From the NCBI GenBank assembly GCA_964553035.1, contig CAZKJH010000109.1, forward strand, positions 1-13,079: a stretch of DNA of 13,079 bases, given 5' to 3'. The notes below the pieces were generated by a model that was given only the letters and a program-made list of their open reading frames with translations, made no database searches and had not been told where the DNA came from. Of this stretch, positions 7,610 to 13,079 are shown one piece after another. The stretch comes from JBBQIY01 sp964553035 (GTDB taxonomy: Bacteria > Verrucomicrobiota > Kiritimatiellia > RFP12 > UBA3636). Every line of letters begins with the position of its first letter. Position 1 is the stretch's first letter. The position numbers and the translations under genes were made by a program.

Positions 7610-7643
7610 GAATTGCGAATTATGAATTACAAATTACGAATTG
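7610..7643. repeat. Degenerate GAATTAY heptamer repeat in the aroA leader
   Basis: About four and a half 7-bp units, GAATTGC, GAATTAT, GAATTAC, AAATTAC and GAATTG, form the same word array seen at 1-83. The array begins 5 bp upstream of the aroA start codon. If the -10 element at 7670-7675 is used, the repeat is transcribed as part of the aroA leader, which it would make AU-rich and unstructured. Confidence 0.8.
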
Positions 7644-7669
7644 AAAATTCCAGATTTGAAACAGGCTGG

Positions 7670-7675
7670 ATTATA
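7670..7675 (-). promoter_or_regulatory. Candidate -10 element for the aroA operon
   Basis: A perfect TATAAT reads on the minus strand, about 65 bp upstream of the aroA ATG. No good -35 hexamer lies at 16 to 18 bp; the nearest candidate, TGCAAA at 16-bp spacing, matches only three of six bases. Transcription would begin near 7663 and include the heptamer repeat. The call depends on a single hexamer. Confidence 0.4.
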
Positions 7676-7706
7676 GCGGATAAAGACCGTCTTTGCACAG
7701 AAAAGA

Positions 7707-7940
7707 ATGGGGATCGAAGGTTTTGAGACAGGATTACAAGATTACCGGATGCCGTGGAGGGATTTGCCACTAGAAACACCAAAAGATGTAAAAAGGTTGG
7801 AATACGGAATGCCGGTAGATTTCCGTCGTGGAGAGATCCGTGTGTCCCGGCCAATCCTCAACGTCGCGGATACCGACACCGCTTGCCAGAAGATGCGCCG
7901 CAAAACGGGAATACATAAAGCCTACTTTGGAGGCAAGTGA
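7707..7940 (+). CDS. Doubtful small ORF, hypothetical protein
   Basis: A 77-aa reading frame starts at ATG 7707 with no clear ribosome binding site and lies divergent to aroA. The product is soluble and rather basic, with no signal peptide, membrane segment or motif I recognise. Its first third includes GGATTACAAGATTACCGG, which resembles the word repeats nearby, so part of the frame may be non-coding. It could be a small accessory gene, a remnant of a longer one, or chance. An in-frame stop at 7674-7676 prevents a longer upstream extension. Confidence 0.22.
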   Translation: MGIEGFETGLQDYRMPWRDLPLETPKDVKRLEYGMPVDFRRGEIRVSRPILNVADTDTACQKMRRKTGIHKAYFGGK

Positions 7941-8170
7941 AAACTTGAAACGTGACGAAGTTTAGCCTTAAACATGCTGTTTTAGTTTCTTTACATATCC
8001 TGACAGAAGGAATATGCTTTCACTTTTTGCGTAAGGTTGTCTTTACGTGAGGTAGGATCAAAAACACTGACGGGTCGACGCGCACTGTCTGGTTTCACCC
8101 CCCAGAAACGGCATTGAAATTTCATTATAGATAGCCAGTTAAAATTTTCGCTTTCGCAAAATGAGGTAAC
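7941..8170. other. Intergenic region upstream of the permease
   Basis: No gene is supported here. The stretch holds AGCCTTAAACATG (7964-7976), a 13-bp word found again at 9668-9680. It also has a small inverted repeat, CGTAA (8030-8034) with TTACG (8043-8047), and a hairpin (8144-8162) next to the permease ribosome binding site. I found no convincing paired -35/-10 promoter. TTGAAA at 7945 and at 8114 are possible -35 boxes with poor -10 partners. Confidence 0.6.
8144..8162 (+). other. Small hairpin abutting the permease ribosome binding site
   Basis: ATTTT-C-GC pairs with GCAAAAT, giving a 7-bp stem with one bulged C and a TTTC loop. It ends one base before the GAGGT Shine-Dalgarno sequence (8163-8167) of the ATG at 8171. 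The stem is mostly A-T and so weak. It could slightly affect ribosome access, or be chance. Confidence 0.3.
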
Positions 8171-9499
8171 ATGACATCGGAAATTCAAGAGGAAAAACCG
8201 CGCCTACAACAGCAGCTGGGCGTTTTCGGCGCGACCATGATGGGGTTAGGTTCCATCGTGGGAACTGGCGTTTTTGTGAGCATTGGAATTGCGGCGGGCA
8301 TTGCCGGGCCGTCGGTGATTCTGGCCGTCGCAGTGGCGGCGCTGGTGGCGACGTGTAATGGTTTGAGCAGCGCGCAACTCGGGGCCAGCCATCCGGTCAG
8401 CGGCGGTACCTATGAATACGGCTATAAGTACTTGAACTCGTGGCTGGGTTTTACCGCCGGTTGGATGTTTCTGCTCGCCAAGTCCGCATCCGCCGCAACC
8501 GCCGCGCTGGGCTTTTCCGGCTATCTTCTAAGCGCGTTCGGACTACCGCGCGACTATTTGATTCCCATCGCACTGGCGGCGGTAGTAATTTTCACTCTCA
8601 TCGTGCTGGGCGGCATTCACCGCTCGAACGTGGTGAACGTCGTCATTGTTTCGGCGACTCTGTTAGCTCTGGCGTTTTTTGTGGTGGCGGGTTTATCGTC
8701 CATGTCGCGCGCAAATCTGACGCCGTTCTTTGCCGTCGCGCCGGGCGCAGGAAATCCATTGAGTGCCTTATTTCATGCCAGTGCGCTGATGTTTGTGGCC
8801 TACACCGGCTACGGGCGCATCGCTACGCTGGGCGAAGAAGTCCGCGAACCGCGACATACCATTCCCAAAGCCATCCTTCTTACACTGATTGTGACAATGG
8901 TGCTTTACATGACGGTGGCAATCGTCGGTATCGGAGCGGTTGGAGCCGGAGTACTCAGCGGCGCGGCGCATGGCGCGACCGGAACACAACCCGCGCCGCT
9001 GGCAGTGGCTGCGCGCCAATTCAGCTTTCCTTTCAGCTCGCAGATTTTAGCGATTGGAGCCGTCACCGCTATGCTGGGAGTACTCCTGAACCTGATTTTG
9101 GGTCTGTCGCGCGTCCTGCTGGCGATGGGTCGCCGCCGTGATATGCCGAGTTTCTTCGCACGCCTTAATCCATCGGAAACCACGCCGGTTTACGCAGTCG
9201 TCATGATGGGCGCGGCGATTGCCGGATTAGTGCTGATTGGCAATGTCAAAACCACTTGGTCATTCAGCGCCTTTACCGTTTTAATTTATTACGCGCTCAC
9301 CAATCTGGCGGCGTTGCGGATACCGCAAGAGGAACGCCTTTATCCCGTGTGGGTCGCGAGTTTGGGGTTGGTGTCCTGTCTGTTTTTGGCGTTCTGGGTG
9401 GAGCAGCAGACATGGTTAATCGGCTTGGGATTGATAATCGTGGGTCTGGCTTGGCACACCGTAGCGAAATGGCGGCGCCCCCCCCTTAAACCCTCCTAA
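8171..9499 (+). CDS. APC-superfamily amino-acid permease
   Basis: This 442-aa inner-membrane transporter probably carries amino acids or related amines by coupling to an ion gradient. Hydrophobic segments cover nearly the whole chain and suit about 12 transmembrane helices. Family marks are the unwound first-helix motif GSIVGTGVF (27-35), SGGTYEYGYKYL (77-88), the helix-6 region YTGYGRIATLGEEVREP (211-227) and the loop SRVLLAMGRRRDMP (313-326). Charged residues cluster in the cytoplasmic N-terminus and after helix 8. The substrate cannot be read from sequence. GAGGT lies 3 bp before the start ATG, a short spacing. The last residues, RRPPLKPS, are encoded by a C-rich run and half of a palindrome (9491-9505), so the original C-terminus may have been altered. 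It stands alone between two intergenic regions sharing a 13-bp word. No partner enzyme is adjacent. Confidence 0.88.
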   Translation: MTSEIQEEKPRLQQQLGVFGATMMGLGSIVGTGVFVSIGIAAGIAGPSVILAVAVAALVATCNGLSSAQLGASHPVSGGTYEYGYKYLNSWLGFTAGWMFLLAKSASAATAALGFSGYLLSAFGLPRDYLIPIALAAVVIFTLIVLGGIHRSNVVNVVIVSATLLALAFFVVAGLSSMSRANLTPFFAVAPGAGNPLSALFHASALMFVAYTGYGRIATLGEEVREPRHTIPKAILLTLIVTMVLYMTVAIVGIGAVGAGVLSGAAHGATGTQPAPLAVAARQFSFPFSSQILAIGAVTAMLGVLLNLILGLSRVLLAMGRRRDMPSFFARLNPSETTPVYAVVMMGAAIAGLVLIGNVKTTWSFSAFTVLIYYALTNLAALRIPQEERLYPVWVASLGLVSCLFLAFWVEQQTWLIGLGLIIVGLAWHTVAKWRRPPLKPS

Positions 9500-9505
9500 G
9501 GAGGG
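9491..9505. repeat. GC-rich palindrome overlapping the permease stop codon
   Basis: CCCTCC and GGAGGG are perfect 6-bp arms around TAA, which is the permease stop codon (9497-9499). C runs and G runs flank both sides. This C-rich/G-rich form resembles dispersed palindromes seen between genes in several bacterial groups. As RNA it could form a very short hairpin with a 3-nt loop. The GGAGG arm would mimic a Shine-Dalgarno sequence, but no start codon follows. Confidence 0.55.
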
Positions 9506-9518
9506 GGACTGATCTGGT

Positions 9519-9542
9519 CTGCAGGCAGGAGACTGCTTGCAG
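9519..9542 (+). terminator. Strong hairpin downstream of the permease, possible terminator
   Basis: CTGCAGGCAG pairs with CTGCTTGCAG through a 10-bp stem with one G-T pair, closed by a GAGA tetraloop. It lies 20 bp past the permease stop codon. The following bases are purine-rich, with no T tract on the plus strand, so it is not a textbook intrinsic terminator. It may stabilise the 3' end or assist Rho-dependent termination. Confidence 0.4.
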
Positions 9543-9579
9543 GAAGAGAGAAAAGGGGAAGTAGCGAGTAGAGAGTAGC

Positions 9580-9655
9580 GATTAGGATTACGATTACGAT
9601 TTGGATTAGGGTTAGGATTAGGATTACGATTACGATTTGGATTAGGGTTAGGATG
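9580..9655. repeat. Hexamer-type tandem repeat with a duplicated 35-bp block
   Basis: A 35-bp block at 9580-9614 is repeated without mismatch at 9616-9650, giving a period of 36. Each block is built from near-hexamer words: GATTAG, GATTAC, GATTAC, GATTTG and GATTAGGGTTA. The GGATTAGGGTTAGG portions look like telomeric repeats, but nothing suggests a chromosome end here. Minus-strand reading gives low-complexity Asn-Pro/Asn-Arg peptides that I treat as artefacts. The array lies 41 bp upstream of the glycosyltransferase promoter. Confidence 0.93.
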
Positions 9656-9695
9656 CTTGTGGCAGTCAGCCTTAAACATGTGAGAGTCATCTTTC

Positions 9696-9724
9696 TTGAA
9701 GTTGTCGCCGTTAGCTTGTATAAT
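9696..9724 (+). promoter_or_regulatory. Sigma70-type promoter for the GT2 / radical SAM operon
   Basis: TTGAAG (9696-9701) and a perfect TATAAT (9719-9724) are separated by exactly 17 bp. Transcription should begin near 9730, leaving a leader of only about 13 nt before ATG 9743. No Shine-Dalgarno sequence is visible in that leader. This is the best promoter match in the window. Confidence 0.65.
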
Positions 9725-9742
9725 GTTTAATTTTATTGAGTT

Positions 9743-11584
9743 ATGGCAAACGACGGTCTAGAAACACAACACCATCACGTTTCTGATGACGTTGCATCTG
9801 CAGCGTTGTCGGCCGTGGCTTGTCTTGGTCTGAACGGGAAGTTGTCTGTTATCATGCCAGCGTACAATCTCGGCACAAGTATTTCGGATAATATCAGTAC
9901 TGTTTATCAGATTTTTAACGGTCTCATCGATTTTGAAATTATACCGGTTGACGATGGAAGTCAGGACAACACCGCAGCAGAAATTCGTCGAGCCGCCGCC
10001 GTTCTGGGCGGGGTGATAAAGCCAGTATTTGCCGAGCAGAATGTGGGCAAGGGGGCAGCCCTTGCAAGTGGTTTTGTCCAGTCTGTCGGCTCGCACGTAT
10101 TGCTTCTCGATGCTGATCTTGATTTGAATCCCAACTATATTTGGCGTTTCTTTGATATCATGAAACAAGAGGGTGCTGATATTGTCATTGGCTCCAAAAT
10201 GCATTCTGATTCGAAAATAGATTATCCATGGCGCCGTCGGCTCGCCAGTACGGTCTATTATGGGATTGTCAAATTGCTGATAGGGCTGCCGGTGCATGAC
10301 ACCCAGACCGGGATGAAGCTTTTCCGTCGCGAGGCACTCGATTACGCCTTCTCCCGCATGTTGGCGAAGCGATTTGCCTTTGATCTTGAGGTGCTTTCTA
10401 TCGCTGCGCAGAAGGGCTATAAGGCGGTCGAGGCACCCGTAGAACTTGATTTTGGCGATAAGGCAGGTTGCATGACCCTGCATAATATCCGCCAGGTGAT
10501 GACCGATACGCTTGCGATTTTCTATCGTCTTCGCGTACTCTGTTATTATAAGACCCTGGAACCGCATGACCTGCCGCGTGTTCTTCCCAGAGTTTCTGCT
10601 GTCATCGCCTGTCCCAGAGCCTCATCGTGTCTCGACGACTGCCTTCATGGGTTGGAGCTGCAGCACTGGCCGGATCTTGAAGTCATTGTGCTTCCAGATG
10701 AACCCACGGGCAGGATATGGCCTGCCTTCGTGCGTGAATACCCCACGGGGAAAGTCCGCCCAGCCGAGAAGCGTAACCTCGGCATCCAACAAGCGACAGG
10801 CTCGATCGTGGCGTTCATTGACGACGATGCCTGCCCGCTGGAGGGCTGGCTTTCTCATGCTGTTCCCTATTTTTCGAACTCCGCTGTTGGTGCTGTAGGC
10901 GGGCCGGCGATTACGCCGCCATCGGATTCGTACCTGTCGGCAATCGGCGGTCGGGTCTATGCCTCGTCTTTGGTTTCGGGGGGGTATCGTCGGCGTTACA
11001 TGCCTACACGAGTTTGCGATGAGGAAGATCTTCCGAGTTGCAACCTGCTCGTTCGTAAATCGCTTCTTGATGCGATCGGCGGTTTCGACGTGAACTACTG
11101 GCCTGGCGAGGATACGATTCTCTGTCTCCGTATCGTCCATGAGATGGGTAAACGGCTTGTTTACGATCCGAGGGTTGTCGTGACCCATCATCGGCGTCCT
11201 CTTTTCGGACCGCATATCCGGCAAGTGGCGCGCTACGCCAAGCATCGCGGTTTCTTCGCTCGGAGATTCCCTGAAACCTCGTTCAAGGTTTCGTACATGA
11301 TACCGAGCTTATTTGTCATGGGCGTTGTGGGTGGCATACCATTATCCTTTGTTCATTCATATCTGAGTGCTGTTTATCTTGGCGTTTTAGCTACGTACCT
11401 TGCGCTGACGTGCATTTCCACAATTAGTCTCCGATCTCCTCTGACCTGGCTCACAACGTGGGCTGGTGTTGTGGCGACGCATCTCACGTATGGCATCTGC
11501 TTTATCCACGGTCTTCTTTCTCGTGACATGGCGAGAGAAGTTCGCCCCTTTGATCATCATTCGGATCAGGTAAGGACTCCATGA
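9743..11584 (+). CDS. Bifunctional GT2 glycosyltransferase with two GT-A domains and membrane helices
   Basis: This 613-aa protein carries two unlike family-2 glycosyltransferase domains. Residues about 34-265 resemble polyprenyl-phosphate (DPMS-type) sugar transferases, with VDDGSQDNT (69-77), a DAD metal-binding motif (123-125) and QTGMKLFRREAL (188-199). Residues about 283-505 form a second GT-A fold with AEKRNLGI (341-348), a DDD motif (360-362), GGFDVNYWPGED (446-457) and THHRRP. Three hydrophobic segments (about 518-540, 542-563 and 570-592) anchor the C-terminus. The likely role is adding sugars to a lipid-linked glycan at the cytoplasmic membrane; donors and acceptor cannot be deduced. 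ATG 9743 is the only reasonable start, since the next Met (38) lies in the first strand of the fold. Its stop overlaps the next gene by ATGA, so the two products probably act together. Two separate genes may have fused. Confidence 0.85.
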   Translation: MANDGLETQHHHVSDDVASAALSAVACLGLNGKLSVIMPAYNLGTSISDNISTVYQIFNGLIDFEIIPVDDGSQDNTAAEIRRAAAVLGGVIKPVFAEQNVGKGAALASGFVQSVGSHVLLLDADLDLNPNYIWRFFDIMKQEGADIVIGSKMHSDSKIDYPWRRRLASTVYYGIVKLLIGLPVHDTQTGMKLFRREALDYAFSRMLAKRFAFDLEVLSIAAQKGYKAVEAPVELDFGDKAGCMTLHNIRQVMTDTLAIFYRLRVLCYYKTLEPHDLPRVLPRVSAVIACPRASSCLDDCLHGLELQHWPDLEVIVLPDEPTGRIWPAFVREYPTGKVRPAEKRNLGIQQATGSIVAFIDDDACPLEGWLSHAVPYFSNSAVGAVGGPAITPPSDSYLSAIGGRVYASSLVSGGYRRRYMPTRVCDEEDLPSCNLLVRKSLLDAIGGFDVNYWPGEDTILCLRIVHEMGKRLVYDPRVVVTHHRRPLFGPHIRQVARYAKHRGFFARRFPETSFKVSYMIPSLFVMGVVGGIPLSFVHSYLSAVYLGVLATYLALTCISTISLRSPLTWLTTWAGVVATHLTYGICFIHGLLSRDMAREVRPFDHHSDQVRTP

Positions 11585-13035
11585 AAATACTCGTCGGCTA
11601 TGCGCCGCTCCATTCTCCGAAAGGCGTTCCGCTTCTTTCTCAGAACCGTCAGTTTCAGTGGTTCAGCAAACCTACCTACGTGTACCCGATGGTTCCGGCA
11701 TCTGCGGCTACGCTCCTGAAGAGCGAAGGCCACGACGTGTATTGGGTCGACGGCATTGCCGAGGAGTTGACAGACGAGGCGTTTGACAACCGGTACCGAG
11801 AAATTGATGCGTCATTATTTTTGCTCGAAACCAAGACACCAGTTGTGAAACAGACCTGGCGGGTCGTGGATCGGTTAAAAGAGCTCCTTCCTTCGTGTAA
11901 AATTGTGCTCTGTGGCGACCACGTGACCGCACTGCCAGAGGAATCTCTCCAGAATTGCCGCGTGGATTACATCCTGTGTGGAGGAGACTACGACTTTTCG
12001 TTGAGTGGGCTTGTGCGGCATCTTGAGTCGGGTGTCGCGATGCCGGCCGGAATCTGGTGGAGGGGAGAGGGTGGGGGACTCGAGTCGAGCGGAATCTTTA
12101 ATCTTTCAGTTAACAAGCTCGACGACCTGCCTCCCATCGACCGCGAGCTGACACGCTGGAAGCTTTACTGTCGTGAGAACGGTAATTTTCGCAGTACGCC
12201 AGGGACGTACACTATGGCCGGGCGCGACTGCTGGTGGGGCAAGTGCCATTTCTGTTCTTGGACAACGCTCTTTCCTAGTTGGCGTACTCGTTCTGCGGAA
12301 AAGGTTCTTGACGAAGTTGGTGACATCATTATGCACTATGGCGTGAAGGAAATTTTCGATGATTCAGGCTGTTTCCCTGCCGGAGAATGGCTTCGGACGT
12401 TTTGCGAGGGGATGATTGCACGCGGCTACCATAAGCGTGTTGTCATGGGATGTAACATGATTCCCGGCGTCTTGACTCAGGAGCAGTATCAGTTGATGGC
12501 GAAAGCAGGTTTCCGCTTCGTGCTTTTCGGACTGGAGTCCGCATCCGACGCTACGCTCGATAGAATCTGCAAGTGTCCGGCATCTAAAAAAGTCGCTGAG
12601 TCGATGCAGATGGCTCATATCGCAGGGCTTCGCCCACACGTAACCTGCATGGTGGGTTATCCTTGGGAGACGCTTGAGGAGGCGAAAGCGACGGTTGCCC
12701 TGACACGCTCACTCTTCGACAAAGGTTGGATTGATACCTTGCAGGGCACAATTGTCATCCCGTATCCGGGGACACCGTTATTTAAGCAATGCCAGAAAAA
12801 TGGATGGTTGCGCACGGAGGATTGGGATCGTTACGATATGCGCGAACCGATTATGAAGACGGACATTCCTGACGATGTCATGCTGGCCTTGATCCGCGGA
12901 CTTTATACGTCCTTCCTTACCCCCCGATTCATTATCAGGCAACTCATCTCCATCCGTAAATTTTCGGATCTCGTGTTTCTGTGGCGGGCGGGTATACGGG
13001 TACTCGGACATTTATTTGATTTTCATCAGTGCTGA
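11581..13035 (+). CDS. Cobalamin-binding radical SAM enzyme (B12-rSAM, BchE/HpnJ-like class)
   Basis: This 484-aa enzyme of the B12-dependent radical SAM class often catalyses methylation, cyclisation or other C-C chemistry on lipids, tetrapyrroles or natural products. Residues 1-150 form the cobalamin-binding Rossmann domain, with VYWVDG (53-58) and CGDHVTALPEE (111-121). The usual GEGE loop reads GGDYD (134-138). The radical SAM barrel spans about 205-405, with cysteines C217, C222 and C225 for the [4Fe-4S] cluster. Their spacing is CX4CX2C rather than CX3CX2C. Further marks are FGLESASDATLDRI (316-329), GYPWET (359-364) and IPYPGTPLF (393-401). Residues 406-484 form a C-terminal extension with no obvious membrane helix. 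AAGGA (11572-11576) precedes the ATG at 4-bp spacing, inside the upstream glycosyltransferase gene. The overlap suggests modification of the same glycan or lipid. The family is clear; the reaction is unknown. Confidence 0.87.
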   Translation: MKILVGYAPLHSPKGVPLLSQNRQFQWFSKPTYVYPMVPASAATLLKSEGHDVYWVDGIAEELTDEAFDNRYREIDASLFLLETKTPVVKQTWRVVDRLKELLPSCKIVLCGDHVTALPEESLQNCRVDYILCGGDYDFSLSGLVRHLESGVAMPAGIWWRGEGGGLESSGIFNLSVNKLDDLPPIDRELTRWKLYCRENGNFRSTPGTYTMAGRDCWWGKCHFCSWTTLFPSWRTRSAEKVLDEVGDIIMHYGVKEIFDDSGCFPAGEWLRTFCEGMIARGYHKRVVMGCNMIPGVLTQEQYQLMAKAGFRFVLFGLESASDATLDRICKCPASKKVAESMQMAHIAGLRPHVTCMVGYPWETLEEAKATVALTRSLFDKGWIDTLQGTIVIPYPGTPLFKQCQKNGWLRTEDWDRYDMREPIMKTDIPDDVMLALIRGLYTSFLTPRFIIRQLISIRKFSDLVFLWRAGIRVLGHLFDFHQC

Positions 13036-13045
13036 CGCATGAGTT

Positions 13046-13079
13046 GTGAAAGCTCGTATTAGTCGTGATTTTCGAGAGG
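13046..13079 (+). CDS. Possible start of a downstream gene, truncated by the window end
   Basis: A GTG at 13046, ten bases after the radical SAM stop, opens a frame that stays open to the window edge and begins VKARISRDFRE. There is no clear Shine-Dalgarno sequence. The short gap fits a third operon gene, but eleven codons are too few to be sure. Confidence 0.22.
   Translation, partial: MKARISRDFRE

Noticed and set aside
9580..9655. Chromosome end (telomere)
   Set aside because: The array is internal, short and imperfect, with genes in both directions and no terminal hairpin or replication protein.
7964..9680. Mobile element carrying the permease
   Set aside because: The 13-bp words are direct and there is no transposase, integrase or terminal inverted repeat; kept only as an observation.
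9416..9690. Minus-strand proteins rich in Asn-Pro/Asn-Arg or Ile-Leu-Val
   Set aside because: They are translations of the hexamer repeat in other frames, with no ribosome binding site; low-complexity artefacts.
9758..10567. 269-aa minus-strand frame inside the glycosyltransferase gene
   Set aside because: It is antisense to well-conserved GT2 motifs and has no family features; shadow frame.

Overview
The window looks like a piece of a bacterial chromosome of moderate GC content. It combines core aromatic amino-acid metabolism with accessory surface and carbohydrate functions. The organism cannot be named from sequence alone. A large secreted DUF4838 protein with carbohydrate-binding modules, plus short oligonucleotide-word repeats (GAATTAC/T and GATTAG/C) between genes, suggests a polysaccharide-degrading member of the PVC group (Kiritimatiellota, Lentisphaerota or Verrucomicrobiota). 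That placement is an inference. There is no rRNA, tRNA, CRISPR array, transposase or phage gene in the window.

Layout. (1) 1-335: a heptamer tandem array, then a gene-free leader with a good sigma70-type promoter and a 15-bp dyad. (2) 336-3518 (+): a 1060-aa exported DUF4838 protein with a CBM9-like module and a C-terminal galactose-binding-like module. (3) 3519-3582: a short convergent gap holding a perfect hairpin terminator. (4) 3583-7604 (-): three shikimate-pathway genes in transcription order aroA, aroC and an aroQ-pheA fusion. The fusion carries type II dehydroquinate dehydratase, chorismate mutase, prephenate dehydratase and ACT domains in one chain. aroA and aroC overlap by 23 bp. 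(5) 7605-8170: the aroA promoter region with a second heptamer repeat, one doubtful small ORF and a mostly empty stretch. (6) 8171-9499 (+): an APC-family amino-acid permease whose stop codon lies inside a GC-rich palindrome. (7) 9500-9742: a strong hairpin, a duplicated 35-bp hexamer-type repeat and a near-consensus promoter. (8) 9743-13035 (+): a two-gene unit joined by an ATGA overlap. It encodes a 613-aa protein with two different GT2 glycosyltransferase domains and membrane helices, and a 484-aa cobalamin-binding radical SAM enzyme. A further gene may begin at 13046.

How the genes work together. AroA and AroC make chorismate from shikimate-3-phosphate and PEP through EPSP. The mutase and dehydratase parts of the fusion take chorismate to phenylpyruvate, while its first domain acts much earlier, on dehydroquinate. 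The glycosyltransferase and radical SAM enzyme are translationally coupled and probably modify a membrane-linked glycan or lipid. I see no convincing defence or mobile system. The most unusual items are the four-domain aromatic-pathway fusion with altered dehydratase and ACT motifs, the double-GT2/B12-radical-SAM pair with a CX4CX2C cluster motif, and the oligonucleotide-word repeats near gene starts.
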